NCBI RefSeq assembly: GCF_000163055.2 | Contig: NC_022111.1 | Coordinates: 372,001 to 436,000 of the forward strand | Direction of reading: 5' to 3' | Length of the DNA: 64,000 nt | From: Prevotella sp. oral taxon 299 str. F0039 | GTDB lineage: Bacteria > Bacteroidota > Bacteroidia > Bacteroidales > Bacteroidaceae | Shown: positions 1 to 9,457 of the stretch, in pieces | Layout: every line of letters begins with the position of its first letter | How positions within the stretch are numbered: position 1 is the first letter of the stretch | The notes under the pieces: generated by a model | Databases searched by the model: none | Seen by the model: the letters and a program-made list of their open reading frames with translations, nothing else | Told to the model about the DNA's origin: nothing | Position numbers and translations under genes: made by a program

Positions 1-752
1 CAGAGTATGGTGACGACCCAGATATTAGTCTTCATCCTCAAATTCGTTCAGAAGAAGCATGTTATGCCTCATCTTCTTTAGCTGTAGAGTTGGCCAATCA
101 AACAGGAGCACGCTTGCATGTGGCTCATTTAACAACAGAAAAAGAACTTTCGTTGTTTGGAAATAACCCTAAAATAACAGCCGAAGCAGTTATACCTCAT
201 TTGTTCTTCTGCGATAAAGACTATGCTTCTTTAAAGGCATTGATCAAATGTAATCCTGCCATTAAAAAGGAATCTGATCGTCAAGCCTTGCGTCTTGCCC
301 TTACAACTGGTAAGATAACGACAATCGGAACAGACCATGCGCCACATCTATTAAGTGAAAAACAAGGAGGAAGTGCCTCTGCAATGTCGGGAATGCCAAT
401 GGTTCAGTTCTCCCTTTCTGCAATGCTTGAATTGGTAGATCAAGGTGTTTTAACGATAGAAAGAGTGGTAGAGTTGATGTGTCACAATCCTGCTAAATTG
501 TTCGAGATAAACCAACGTGGCTTTATTCGTAAGGGGTACAAAGCCGATATCATTCTTGTTCAACAACATTCTCCCTACACTGTCACCGAAGATGTTATAC
601 AAAGCAAATGCAAATGGAGCCCACTTATGGGGCATACGTTCAACTGGCAGGTGCAAACCACCATTTGTAATGGACACATATTATATAATAAAGGATACTT
701 CGATGATAGCTATCGAGGAGAAGAAATATGCTTCCGTTCATCTCATTCCTAG
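1..752 (+). CDS. pyrC: Dihydroorotase, 3' part (5' end outside window)
   Basis: This is the C-terminal part of dihydroorotase, which cyclises carbamoyl-aspartate to dihydroorotate in pyrimidine synthesis in the cytoplasm. The reading frame is open from base 3, so the start lies upstream of the window. Visible signatures are a metal-ligand type HVAHLTT segment and the GTDHAPH motif near bases 322-342, which carries the conserved Asp and His of cyclic amidohydrolases. The segment RKGYKADIILV near the end is the usual C-terminal composite-domain return in this family. About 250 residues are present of an expected 430-450. Allantoinase and other amidohydrolases are related, but the overall sequence fits class I dihydroorotase best. 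It is followed by 131 bases without a gene. Confidence 0.9.
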   Translation, partial: EYGDDPDISLHPQIRSEEACYASSSLAVELANQTGARLHVAHLTTEKELSLFGNNPKITAEAVIPHLFFCDKDYASLKALIKCNPAIKKESDRQALRLALTTGKITTIGTDHAPHLLSEKQGGSASAMSGMPMVQFSLSAMLELVDQGVLTIERVVELMCHNPAKLFEINQRGFIRKGYKADIILVQQHSPYTVTEDVIQSKCKWSPLMGHTFNWQVQTTICNGHILYNKGYFDDSYRGEEICFRSSHS

Positions 753-883
753 TTGTTTCAACTTGCTAGCATAGTACTTTGTGTTTGAGAACAACATACA
801 TACATTATAAAATCATCATTAACGAGAATATCATTAATAGTAAATTATATAATGTTGGCTAACAACTAACATTTTGTTTATTT

Positions 884-2053
884 ATGATTGCACGCATACT
901 AGTTCTATTATTAATAATCATCATAATACCAACGATGTATTTCGATTGGCGTTATTGGCGTAAAAAGAAAAACTTTAATTGGTTGAAAAGAGTGTTATGG
1001 TGGCTTCCAACCATTGCTATGGTTATTTATACCATTATTCTTTCTACCGAAAAAGATTTCATTCCTCACGACACCACTGCTCTTTATTGGTATCTTTTCT
1101 TATTGGGCGTGTGGACTATTCCAAAGACATTGGCAGCTATTTGCTCGTTCTTAGGCTGGATTTTGTGTCGTTGTAGCAAGTCGAAAAAGAACTATGGAAA
1201 TCTACTAGGCTTCTTTTTGTCTATCGCTTGTATCGTCATTGTGATATACGGCTCTACTTTTGGAGTTAAAAAGTTAGTTGTTGAGCGTCAAGACCTTTAT
1301 TTTAAAGATCTTCCCAAGGCTTTCGATGGATATAAACTAGTGCACATCAGCGACCTACATGTGGGCACATTCACAGGAGAACGACAAGCATTTCTTGCTC
1401 AAGTTGTTGATTCTGTAAATGCACAAAAGCCCGATCTCATTGCCTTTACAGGCGATTTGCAAAATGTTCAACCATCAGAACTCTACGAACACGAAAGTCT
1501 TTTAAGTTCACTTAAAGCCAAAGATGGAGTTTATTCAGTGTTGGGTAATCACGATTATAGCGAATATGTAAAGAAAGATGATGCCATAAAACGAGCATAT
1601 GAAAAAGAAATTGTTTCGTTAGAAAAACGCTTTGGCTGGAATCTTTTAATGAATGAGCATCGAAGCATATATCGTTTAAACGACTCAATTGTGGTTGTTG
1701 GAACTGAAAACGATGGTCTTCCACCATTTCCACGCAAAGCAGATATCAAGAAAGCAATGCAAAATGTAAAAGCCAATAGCTTTGTTTTGTTTTTACAACA
1801 CGACCCTTCTGCATGGGATAGAAACATTCTTCCCAACTCACATGCACAGCTAACTCTTTGTGGTCACACCCATGGTGGACAAGTGTCAATAGGCTCTTTG
1901 CGCCCAACCATGTTGAAATATAAAGAAGATCGTGGACTATACCAACACGATAAGCGTATGTTATATGTCTCAACAGGAGTGGGAGGAGCTCTTCCTTTCC
2001 GTTTTGGTGTGCCTCCAACAATAACAGTTATAACCTTACATACAACAAAATGA
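884..2053 (+). CDS. Membrane-anchored metallophosphoesterase
   Basis: Protein of 389 residues. About four hydrophobic segments lie in the first 130 residues (roughly 1-20, 40-55, 66-95 and 107-128), followed by a calcineurin-like phosphoesterase domain. All metal-binding blocks are present: HISDLHVG (D157, H159), FTGDLQN (about 188-194), GNHD (221-224) and LCGHTHGGQ (325-333). Such proteins hydrolyse phosphoester bonds with a two-metal centre; related YkuE/YaeI-type proteins act on lipid or nucleotide phosphates at the membrane, but the substrate here is unknown. The stop codon overlaps the start of the downstream plsC-like gene (ATGA), so the two are probably translated together, which supports a link to membrane lipid metabolism by inference only. 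Confidence 0.88.
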   Translation: MIARILVLLLIIIIIPTMYFDWRYWRKKKNFNWLKRVLWWLPTIAMVIYTIILSTEKDFIPHDTTALYWYLFLLGVWTIPKTLAAICSFLGWILCRCSKSKKNYGNLLGFFLSIACIVIVIYGSTFGVKKLVVERQDLYFKDLPKAFDGYKLVHISDLHVGTFTGERQAFLAQVVDSVNAQKPDLIAFTGDLQNVQPSELYEHESLLSSLKAKDGVYSVLGNHDYSEYVKKDDAIKRAYEKEIVSLEKRFGWNLLMNEHRSIYRLNDSIVVVGTENDGLPPFPRKADIKKAMQNVKANSFVLFLQHDPSAWDRNILPNSHAQLTLCGHTHGGQVSIGSLRPTMLKYKEDRGLYQHDKRMLYVSTGVGGALPFRFGVPPTITVITLHTTK

Positions 2054-2808
2054 AACTCTTATACCGCATTTATCAGCTTTTTATAGCACTGCCTCTCATT
2101 GCTATTGCCACGTTGTTAACAGCCCTAACAACCACCATTGGTTGCACAATAGGTAACGGAAACTTTTGGGGTTATTATCCTGGAATGATATGGGGACGTG
2201 TGGTTCTCGCTCTACTTCTTTTGCCTGTTAAGGTCGAAGGACGTGAGCATTTAAAGAAAGGACAATCTTATGTTTTTGTGAGTAACCATCAAGGAGCTTT
2301 CGATATCTTTTTAATTTATGGCTATCTTGGTCGTAATTTCAAATGGATGATGAAATATCAATTGCGCAAAATGCCCTTTGTGGGTCGTGCTTGTGCCGCT
2401 GCCCATCATATATTTGTAGATAAACGCACCCCAAAGAAAGTGAAAGAAACCATCGATCATGCACGTTCTATTTTGCAACAAGGCATGTCTTTAACGATAT
2501 TTCCAGAGGGAGCACGTTCGTTTACAGGGCACATGGGAGTGTTTAAACGTGGCTCTTTTAATCTTGCTGACGAACTTCAATTGCCAATTGTACCCATAAC
2601 CATTAACGGATCGTTCGACGTTATGCCCCGAACTCGTGATATGCGTTGGGTGAACTGGCACCCTTTAAGACTCACCATTCATCAACCTATTGAGCCAAAA
2701 GGTCAGGGAACAGAAAATATTAAAGCTCTACTCGATGAGAGTTACAAAGTGGTGATGAGCGGATTGGTAAAAGAGTATCAAGGATTTGCTGAAAATCCCG
2801 ATCAATAA
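2050..2808 (+). CDS. plsC: 1-acyl-sn-glycerol-3-phosphate acyltransferase
   Basis: Protein of 252 residues of the PlsC family, which transfers an acyl chain to lysophosphatidic acid to form phosphatidic acid at the inner membrane. The N-terminus has hydrophobic segments around residues 5-30 and 45-60. The catalytic block NHQGAFD (79-85; the NHxxxxD pattern) and the substrate-binding block FPEGARS (151-157) are both present with the normal spacing. Length matches the family. It overlaps the preceding metallophosphoesterase gene by 4 bases and is followed by a strong hairpin terminator. The precise acyl preference, or use on an ornithine or other lipid head group, cannot be seen from sequence. 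Confidence 0.92.
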   Translation: MKLLYRIYQLFIALPLIAIATLLTALTTTIGCTIGNGNFWGYYPGMIWGRVVLALLLLPVKVEGREHLKKGQSYVFVSNHQGAFDIFLIYGYLGRNFKWMMKYQLRKMPFVGRACAAAHHIFVDKRTPKKVKETIDHARSILQQGMSLTIFPEGARSFTGHMGVFKRGSFNLADELQLPIVPITINGSFDVMPRTRDMRWVNWHPLRLTIHQPIEPKGQGTENIKALLDESYKVVMSGLVKEYQGFAENPDQ

Positions 2809-2863
2809 ACCGCAGAGAAAACTATCGAAGAGTATATTCTTTTTAATAAAATAAACCCCATAA

Positions 2864-2909
2864 AAGTGGTGTAATTGCAGAGCTAATGCAGTTGCACCAC
2901 TTCTTTTTA
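2864..2909 (+). terminator. Rho-independent terminator after plsC
   Basis: A 15-bp stem with two G-U pairs joins bases 2864-2878 to 2888-2902 and is followed by CTTTTTAG. It closes the metallophosphoesterase/plsC pair. Confidence 0.8.
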
Positions 2910-3001
2910 GAGACTTATTTGTTGCCATTGTTAGTGTAATGATAAGAGTTTTCTGTGTATTATTATTGTCCTCGAAGAATAAAAACAACCCTTTTATAAC
3001 C

Positions 3002-3061
3002 TAAAAGTATTGATATTGTATCACAAAAGCAATGTTTTTATAAAGTAAAAGCACCCTTTTT
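3002..3061. repeat. 22-nt-period repeat array, copy 1 (3 units)
   Basis: Three 16-nt units at 3002-3017, 3024-3039 and 3046-3061 are separated by exactly 6 nt. Unit 1 is TAAAAGTATTGATATT; unit 2 is CAAAAGCAATGTTTTT; unit 3 is more degenerate. The array sits in the 660-base gap between plsC and the next gene. Apart from this array, the terminator at 2864, a doubtful 29-codon frame at 3234 and the promoter at 3446, the gap shows nothing recognisable. Four similar arrays occur elsewhere in the host part of the window. Confidence 0.8.
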
Positions 3062-3233
3062 GTTTTGTTATTTGTATCTTATTGATAATCAATGTGAAAC
3101 TGTATTGTTATAATAATGTATATAAATTCTATCTTATCTGATTTTATTTTAAATCTAATTATAGTTTTCAATTGTTTTTTCTATTCTGTATGTAATCCAA
3201 TAATGTTAATAATTCAATGTGTATGCCAATGAA

Positions 3234-3323
3234 ATGAACGAAAATAATGTTGATGCAGAATCGCTTTCAAAGCTGATTCTAGTGTTAGACGATTATATTC
3301 AGGAATTGAAAGAAACAGAATGA
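3234..3323 (+). CDS. Possible 29-residue peptide
   Basis: A short frame starting MNENNVDAESLSK and rich in acidic and leucine residues, predicted to form one amphipathic helix ending YIQELKETE. It could be a real micro-protein, the relic of a longer gene, or chance. There is no recognisable promoter directly before it, and it lies in an AT-rich gap where stop codons are frequent. It is listed because its composition looks protein-like, but the support is weak. Confidence 0.25.
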   Translation: MNENNVDAESLSKLILVLDDYIQELKETE

Positions 3324-3445
3324 TGTTTTAGATAATGAATAATTCTAATTGAAAGTGAGTGTGTTTATTCTCAATATATTTTCTTTTTTCTTGTTGCAAG
3401 CACGTAAAAAAGGACTTAAAGATGGTGGTTCTCAATAAAAAACGT

Positions 3446-3453
3446 TAACTTTG
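3446..3453 (+). promoter_or_regulatory. Bacteroidetes -7 promoter box for the GT2 gene
   Basis: TAACTTTG matches TAnnTTTG. A TTG start at 3451 lies inside this box, so it cannot be the start of translation. The likely start is ATG 3472, leaving a very short leader of about 10 bases. Confidence 0.65.
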
Positions 3454-3471
3454 CAATATATAGTTATGTGT

Positions 3472-4221
3472 ATGAATCAAAGCGACAGCATTGTAATCAT
3501 TCCCACTTATAATGAAAAGGAGAATGTAGAAAACATCATTCGAGCAGTATTTGCATTGGATAAGTGTTTTCATATATTGATAATTGACGATGGAAGTCCC
3601 GACGGAACCGCATCAATTGTTCAACGCTTGCAAGCCGAAGAGTTTGCAGATCGACTCTTTTTGATAGAACGTCAAGGTAAATTAGGATTAGGAACAGCCT
3701 ATATAACAGGCTTTAAATGGGCATTAGAAAACAACTACGACTATATTTTTGAAATGGATGCCGATTTCAGTCACGCTCCTTCAGACCTTCCACGATTATA
3801 CAATGCGTGCGCACAAGAAGGCTATGATGTAGCAATTGGCTCACGATATGTAAGTGGAGTGAACGTTGTGAACTGGCCAATAGGACGAGTGTTAATGAGC
3901 TATTTTGCATCGAAATATGTTCGTTTCATCACTGGTTTTAAGGTACACGATACCACTGCGGGTTTTAAATGCTATCGAAGAAAGGTATTAGAAACCATTC
4001 CTTTAGATCAAGTTCGCTTTAAAGGCTATGGATTTCAAATCGAAATGAAATATACAGCCTATAAAATTGGATTTAAAATAAAAGAAGTTCCTGTTGTATT
4101 TGTTAATCGACAAGAAGGTGTTAGCAAAATGAGCGGAGGCATATTTGGTGAAGCTTTCTTTGGAGTGATGCGCCTTCGATGGGACGGTTGGTTTAGAAAA
4201 TATCCCAAGATAAGCCATTAA
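3472..4221 (+). CDS. Polyprenol monophosphomannose synthase-like GT2
   Basis: Protein of 249 residues of the dolichol-phosphate mannosyltransferase (Dpm1-like) branch of glycosyltransferase family 2. The nucleotide-sugar fold starts with IVIIPTYNEKENVENI. The conserved block IIDDGSPDGTA, the DxD-type block EMDADFSHAP and IGSRYVSGVNVVNWPIGR are all typical of this branch. It would transfer mannose or a similar sugar from a nucleotide sugar to a polyprenyl phosphate at the inner membrane; the actual sugar is not readable. ATG 3472 was chosen over the upstream in-frame TTG 3451 and ATG 3466 because the promoter -7 box covers 3446-3453. The gene stands alone and ends at a clear hairpin terminator. 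A C-terminal membrane segment is lacking, as in the short bacterial Dpm1-type enzymes. Confidence 0.88.
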   Translation: MNQSDSIVIIPTYNEKENVENIIRAVFALDKCFHILIIDDGSPDGTASIVQRLQAEEFADRLFLIERQGKLGLGTAYITGFKWALENNYDYIFEMDADFSHAPSDLPRLYNACAQEGYDVAIGSRYVSGVNVVNWPIGRVLMSYFASKYVRFITGFKVHDTTAGFKCYRRKVLETIPLDQVRFKGYGFQIEMKYTAYKIGFKIKEVPVVFVNRQEGVSKMSGGIFGEAFFGVMRLRWDGWFRKYPKISH

Positions 4222-4233
4222 TAGCAATAATAA

Positions 4234-4272
4234 GCATGAATCGTGTTAGTCGATTCATGCCCTTTTCTTTTA
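4234..4272 (+). terminator. Terminator after the GT2 gene
   Basis: A perfect 10-bp stem (4234-4243 with 4251-4260, 7-nt loop) is followed by CCCTTTTCTTTT. Confidence 0.85.
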
Positions 4273-4302
4273 TAAACATTATTGTTTAAATAGTAGTATT
4301 TA

Positions 4303-7300
4303 ATGAAACTTAGCGACATAGCTACACTCTATGGGGCTTTGCCACAAGCTATTGCCCTACGTAAGACACTCAGTGATAACGCAACAAACACCATTTGGCT
4401 AAAAAATATCAAGGCATCTGCAGTTCCATTGCTATTTGCTTCGGTTGCGCCAAAAGCACAACAAGTATTTGTTTTCATTCTTGCTGATGCCGACGAAGCA
4501 GGCTATTTTTATAACGATTTAGCGCAAATAATGGGTAAAGAGCAAGTAATGTTCTTTCCATCTTCATACAGAAGGGCAGTGAAATATGGTCAACACGATC
4601 CCGCAAGTGAGATATTGCGAACCGAAGTACTTGCAACTCTATCGGCAAAAGAAAACTCTGATACCCTCAATAAGCAACCTTTGTTTATCGTTAGCTATCC
4701 CGAAGCCATTGCAGAGATGGTGGTTTCGAAGCAATTGATTAGCGATAAGGTGGTAAAAGTGGCTGTTTCGCAGGTAATAGACCTTGTAGAACTGCGCAAA
4801 AGACTATTAGAATTGGGCTTTAGCGAATGTGATTACGTTTATGAACCAGGTCAATTTGCCATCAGAGGTAGTCTTTTAGACATCTATTCGTTTTCTCATG
4901 AATATCCTTATCGTGTCGATTTCTTTGGCGATGAGGTCGATTCTATTCGCACATTCGATATCGAAAGTCAGCTATCTCGTGATAAAAAGGAAAGTATTGA
5001 GATATTGCCTGAATTGTCAACAGAGACTAATGAGCGAGTACCTTTATTGCGTTTCTTGCCCCAAGGGGCTATTGTGGCAATGAAAGACCAATCGTTTGTG
5101 CATCAAACAATAGATAATATCTATCGTGAAGGCTTTACATCTGCTGCTATAACAGAGCGTCTTTCGGGCGCAACAGAGCAAGAACAAGCTGAAATAGAGC
5201 GTGAATTGTGTCGTGAAAACATATTATGTAGCGCTTCGATGTTTGTTGATGACATTTCGAAAGTAAAGCGAATAGAATTTGGTTCCTCTCCTGTTTCTGT
5301 TCCAAATGCCACTATCGAGTTTAATATAACGCCTCAACCGCTCTTTCATAAGAACTTCGAATTGTTGAAAAAAACCTTCGAAGACTTTGTATTAAAAGGC
5401 TATAAACTCTATATCTTTGCTGATAGTGCCAAACAACAGCAGCGTTTATATGATATATTGAATAGCGAAGTAAATGAGAAAAACGAAGCAGTTAAGGTGT
5501 CGGAGATAAAGAAATTAGACTTTATCTCAGTGGATAAGACCATTCATGAGGGCTTTATTGATAATGATTTAGGGGTTTGTTTCTTTACAGATCATCAGAT
5601 ATTTGATCGTTTCCACAAGTATAATTTGAAGTCAGATGGCGCCCGTGCGGGTAAAATGGCATTGACTTTAAAGGAATTACAAGAGATGGAACCAGGCGAT
5701 TTCATTGTTCATGTAGACTTTGGTATAGGTAAATTCGGTGGATTAGTGCGTGTTCCAAGTGGCGAGAGCTATCAAGAAATGATTCGAATTATTTACAATA
5801 ACAATGATAAAGTAGATATTTCGATTCATTCTCTCTATAAAATCAGCAAGTATAAACGTGGAGATACAGAACAACCACCACGCCTTTCAACCTTAGGAAC
5901 AGGTGCTTGGGAACGTATTAAAGAGCGAACCAAGAAGCGAATAAAAGACATTGCTCGTGATTTGATTAAGCTTTATGCCAAGAGAAGACATGAGAAAGGC
6001 TTTGCTTTTAGTGTTGATTCGTTTCTACAACATGAGCTTGAAGCCAGCTTTTTATATGAAGATACACCCGATCAGCTAAAAGCTACGCAAGAAGTTAAAG
6101 CCGATATGGAGAGCGGAAGACCTATGGATAGGCTTGTTTGTGGTGATGTTGGATTTGGAAAGACCGAAGTTGCTATTCGAGCAGCATTCAAAGCGGCTTG
6201 CGACAACAAACAAGTTGCGGTGCTAGTGCCTACAACAGTGTTGGCATATCAGCACTTTCAAAGCTTTAGTTCACGCTTAAAAGGTTTGCCAGTAAAGGTA
6301 GATTATCTTTCAAGAGCACGCACTGCAAAACAAACAAAGCAAGTTCTTACCGACCTAGAGAAGGGTGATTTAAGCATACTTATAGGCACCCACAAACTCA
6401 TTAGCAAAGCAGTTAAGTGGCACGACCTAGGTCTTTTGATTATAGATGAGGAGCAAAAGTTTGGCGTTTCGGTGAAAGAAAAGCTTAGAACCATTAAAAC
6501 TAATGTCGATACGCTAACGATGTCTGCCACACCTATACCACGAACACTTCAGTTTTCGTTAATGGGAGCGAGAGACATGAGCATCATTCGCACTCCACCT
6601 CCTAACCGTTATCCTATTCATACCGAGCTTTCTGAGTTCTCATCAGATGTTATTCGAGATGCAATTAACTTCGAAATGAGTCGCAATGGACAAGTCTATT
6701 TTGTGAACGATCGTATAAGTAATTTGCAAGAGCTGTCGAATCTTATCTTAAAATATATCCCTGATTGTCGTCTTGCGATAGGACATGGACGCATGCAGCC
6801 TGAAGAATTAGAGCAAATCATTATGGGCTTTATGAATCATGATTATGATGTTCTGCTCTCAACAACTATCATTGAGAGTGGAATAGATATCTCTAATGCC
6901 AACACAATCATCATAAATGATGCGCATCGCTTTGGTTTATCCGACCTACATCAAATGCGTGGACGTGTAGGAAGAAGCAATAGAAAGGCGTTTTGCTATC
7001 TTCTTGCTCCCCCAAAGAGCCTACTAAAGCAAGATGCAAGGCGCAGATTAGAGGCTTTAGAGACCTTTTCTGAATTGGGAAGTGGCTTTAGTTTGTCGAT
7101 GCAAGACTTGGATATACGAGGTGCGGGCAATCTTCTTGGCTCTGAACAAAGCGGTTTTATTGAAGATTTAGGTTATGAAACCTACCAAAAGATATTGACT
7201 CAGGCTGTTACAGAACTAAAGAATGATGAGTTCTTCGATTTATATCAAGAGCAAATCGATGCAGGAGAAGCTATTAAAGCGAGTGACTTTGTGGAAGATT

Positions 7301-7746
7301 GTGCAGTGGATTCTGACCTAGAAATGTACTTTCCAGATAGCTATGTACCTGGAAGTAGTGAGCGAATGTTGCTTTATCGAGAATTAGATAATATCGAGTC
7401 GGACGATGCTTTACACGCTTATAAACAGCGATTGTTAGACCGTTTTGGCGAAATTCCATATCAGGCAGAAGAATTGATGAATGTTGTCGCTTTGCGAAGA
7501 CTCGGAAAGAACATGGGAATTGAAAAGATAATACTTCGTCAAGGTCGTATGAATTTGCAGTTAGTAGGCAACACTAATAGTGCATATTATAAGAGTGAAG
7601 CATTCGGAAGACTTATTAATTACGTGGGAAACAACCCTCGAAGCTGTAATATAAAGGAACATAAAGGACTTAGAATGGTTACAATTGCAAGTGTTCCAAC
7701 AGTGAATAAGGCGGTAGAGGTGTTGCAATTGATAGAAAATTGCTAA
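4303..7746 (+). CDS. mfd: Transcription-repair coupling factor
   Basis: Protein of 1147 residues, the normal length for Mfd, which removes stalled RNA polymerase from damaged DNA and recruits the UvrABC repair proteins. From the N-terminus: a UvrB-like damage-recognition module, then a CarD-like RNA polymerase interaction domain around residues 465-520 (EPGDFIVHVDFGIGKFGG), then a RecG-like translocase. The Walker A block GDVGFGKTEV lies at about residue 614 and the DEEQ box at about 715, followed by SATPIPRTLQ, HGRMQ and the GRVGRS block. The C-terminal TRCF domain is complete. It starts 30 bases after the previous terminator, and no consensus promoter box was found directly in front. It ends at a hairpin shared with the convergent trpB gene. 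Confidence 0.96.
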   Translation: MKLSDIATLYGALPQAIALRKTLSDNATNTIWLKNIKASAVPLLFASVAPKAQQVFVFILADADEAGYFYNDLAQIMGKEQVMFFPSSYRRAVKYGQHDPASEILRTEVLATLSAKENSDTLNKQPLFIVSYPEAIAEMVVSKQLISDKVVKVAVSQVIDLVELRKRLLELGFSECDYVYEPGQFAIRGSLLDIYSFSHEYPYRVDFFGDEVDSIRTFDIESQLSRDKKESIEILPELSTETNERVPLLRFLPQGAIVAMKDQSFVHQTIDNIYREGFTSAAITERLSGATEQEQAEIERELCRENILCSASMFVDDISKVKRIEFGSSPVSVPNATIEFNITPQPLFHKNFELLKKTFEDFVLKGYKLYIFADSAKQQQRLYDILNSEVNEKNEAVKVSEIKKLDFISVDKTIHEGFIDNDLGVCFFTDHQIFDRFHKYNLKSDGARAGKMALTLKELQEMEPGDFIVHVDFGIGKFGGLVRVPSGESYQEMIRIIYNNNDKVDISIHSLYKISKYKRGDTEQPPRLSTLGTGAWERIKERTKKRIKDIARDLIKLYAKRRHEKGFAFSVDSFLQHELEASFLYEDTPDQLKATQEVKADMESGRPMDRLVCGDVGFGKTEVAIRAAFKAACDNKQVAVLVPTTVLAYQHFQSFSSRLKGLPVKVDYLSRARTAKQTKQVLTDLEKGDLSILIGTHKLISKAVKWHDLGLLIIDEEQKFGVSVKEKLRTIKTNVDTLTMSATPIPRTLQFSLMGARDMSIIRTPPPNRYPIHTELSEFSSDVIRDAINFEMSRNGQVYFVNDRISNLQELSNLILKYIPDCRLAIGHGRMQPEELEQIIMGFMNHDYDVLLSTTIIESGIDISNANTIIINDAHRFGLSDLHQMRGRVGRSNRKAFCYLLAPPKSLLKQDARRRLEALETFSELGSGFSLSMQDLDIRGAGNLLGSEQSGFIEDLGYETYQKILTQAVTELKNDEFFDLYQEQIDAGEAIKASDFVEDCAVDSDLEMYFPDSYVPGSSERMLLYRELDNIESDDALHAYKQRLLDRFGEIPYQAEELMNVVALRRLGKNMGIEKIILRQGRMNLQLVGNTNSAYYKSEAFGRLINYVGNNPRSCNIKEHKGLRMVTIASVPTVNKAVEVLQLIENC

Positions 7747-7789
7747 GCCTTTCTGTCGTTTGCCCCTATATCTTAAGGTGTAAAAGAAT

Positions 7790-7840
7790 AATAGTGTTAG
7801 ACAATTGGATATGCCAATGCATCTAACACTATTGCTTTTT
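7790..7840. terminator. Bidirectional terminator between mfd and trpB
   Basis: A perfect 12-bp stem (7790-7801 with 7822-7833) is followed by GCTTTTT on the plus strand. It lies between two convergent genes. Confidence 0.8.
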
Positions 7841-7857
7841 ATGAGGTAAAAGGTGAA

Positions 7858-9228
7858 CTATAAAAATTCAACTTTAGGTACATCTTTCAACGAATTACTA
7901 ATTTCTTGGTCTGAGATGCTATAGTTTTGCAAGTCACCATTTAGATAACTTTCGTATGCAGTCATATCAATTAAACCGTGACCAGATAGGTTAAACAATA
8001 GAACTTTAGCCTCTCCGCTTTCCTTACACTTAATTGCTTCACGAATAGTAGCGGCAATTGCGTGTCCACTTTCAGGCGCAGGAATGATTCCTTCGGTACG
8101 TGCAAAGAGCATACTAGCATCGAAAGACTCTAACTGTGGAATGTCTTCGCCTCGCATTAGTCCATCTTTTATGAGCTGAGAAACAAGTGTTCCTGCTCCA
8201 TGATAGCGCAAACCGCCAGCATGAATGTTTGCAGGTTTGAAGTCATGGCCTAGAGTATACATTGGAAGAAGAGGCGTATAGCCAGCTTCATCACCAAAAT
8301 CGTATTCAAATTTACCACGAGTTAGTTTGGGACAGCTTTCTGGTTCTACCGCAATAAACTCAGTTTTCTTTCCAGAAAGAAGGGTATGGCGCATGAAAGG
8401 GAATGCAAGTCCACCAAAGTTACTACCTCCTCCGAAGCAAGCAATAATCTTATCAGGATATTCTCCCGTCATTTCCATCTGCTTTTCAGCCTCTAATCCG
8501 ATAATTGTTTGATGCAGAGTGACATGGTTAAGCACCGAACCTAAGGTGTATTTGCAATTAGGGGTGGTTGTAGCAAGCTCGATAGCTTCTGATATAGCTG
8601 TACCTAATGTGCCAGGATGGCGTGGATCTCGGGTGATAATATCTTTGCCTGCACGAGTAGACATTGATGGAGAACCAGTTACTTCAGCCCCGAAAGTACG
8701 CATAATACTACTGCGATAGGGCTTTTGTTGCATACTAACTTTCACCTGATAAACTGCTGCTGACAAGCCAAAAAGGCTTGCTGCATAGCTTAAAGCAGCA
8801 CCCCATTGACCTGCTCCCGTTTCTGTTGTGACGTTAGTTGTGCCCTCTTGCTTGCAATAATAGCACTGAGGGATAGCCGAATTCACCTTATGAGAACCCA
8901 AAGGGTTTACACTTTCATTCTTAAAGTATATATGTGCAGGTGTATCTAGGGCTTTTTCTAATGCATAAGCACGAACTAGGGGGGTAGATCTATAAAATTT
9001 ATATTTATCGAGGACTTCTTCTGGAATGTCAATCCAGCTATTTGTGAAATCAAGTTCTTGTTTACTACACTCTAAAGAGAATATGTGTGCCAAATCTTCA
9101 ACCCCCATTGGCTCTTTAGTTTGTGGGTTAAGAAGTGGAAGAGGCTTCGTTTTTAAATCGGCTTGAATGTTATACCATTGTGTAGGAAGCTCTTTTTCTG
9201 ATAGATAGAATCTTTTTTGTTTGCTCAT
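7858..9228 (-). CDS. trpB: TrpB2-type tryptophan synthase beta chain
   Basis: Protein of 456 residues. The long form with the N-terminal segment preceding LPLLNPQT and the whole layout fit the TrpB2 subfamily of pyridoxal-phosphate enzymes rather than the roughly 395-residue TrpB1. The cofactor lysine is K114 in GSHKVNSA, and the phosphate-binding loop is FGGGSNFGG at about 265-273. The ETGAGQWG block contains the catalytic Glu region. TrpB1 makes tryptophan from indole and serine in a complex with TrpA. TrpB2 usually works without TrpA and is thought to salvage indole. No trpA or other trp gene is present nearby, which agrees with a stand-alone role. A promoter -7 box lies about 130 bases upstream. 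Confidence 0.9.
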   Translation of the reverse strand: MSKQKRFYLSEKELPTQWYNIQADLKTKPLPLLNPQTKEPMGVEDLAHIFSLECSKQELDFTNSWIDIPEEVLDKYKFYRSTPLVRAYALEKALDTPAHIYFKNESVNPLGSHKVNSAIPQCYYCKQEGTTNVTTETGAGQWGAALSYAASLFGLSAAVYQVKVSMQQKPYRSSIMRTFGAEVTGSPSMSTRAGKDIITRDPRHPGTLGTAISEAIELATTTPNCKYTLGSVLNHVTLHQTIIGLEAEKQMEMTGEYPDKIIACFGGGSNFGGLAFPFMRHTLLSGKKTEFIAVEPESCPKLTRGKFEYDFGDEAGYTPLLPMYTLGHDFKPANIHAGGLRYHGAGTLVSQLIKDGLMRGEDIPQLESFDASMLFARTEGIIPAPESGHAIAATIREAIKCKESGEAKVLLFNLSGHGLIDMTAYESYLNGDLQNYSISDQEISNSLKDVPKVEFL

Positions 9229-9356
9229 ACTACTTCTTTTTAATTGTGAATACTTACAAATAGGACCTTAAAAGCAATAATTTGAATGTTTTTGTTATCC
9301 TGTTATACTGCTGTTTTTGTTTGAAAAACGTTGTAATTGCTATTGTCCTATTATTG

Positions 9357-9364
9357 CAAAGTTA
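9357..9364 (-). promoter_or_regulatory. -7 promoter box for trpB
   Basis: On the minus strand the sequence reads TAACTTTG, matching TAnnTTTG. It lies in the divergent region between trpB and the symporter gene. No good -33 box was seen. Confidence 0.5.
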
Positions 9365-9440
9365 GTGAAAAAACTAGTTTTTTGAATAATTAAATGCATA
9401 AATATTCGATATTTTGTATTTATAAACAAATAGAATGTCT

Positions 9441-9448
9441 TATCTTTG
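9441..9448 (+). promoter_or_regulatory. -7 promoter box for the symporter gene
   Basis: TATCTTTG matches TAnnTTTG. The in-frame TTG at 9446 falls inside it, so translation most likely starts at ATG 9458 with a near-absent leader. Confidence 0.6.
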
Positions 9449-9457
9449 TATGCAAGT

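Noticed and set aside
3451..3471. TTG start giving a longer GT2 protein
   Set aside because: The codon lies in the promoter -7 box, and family alignment begins after ATG 3472.
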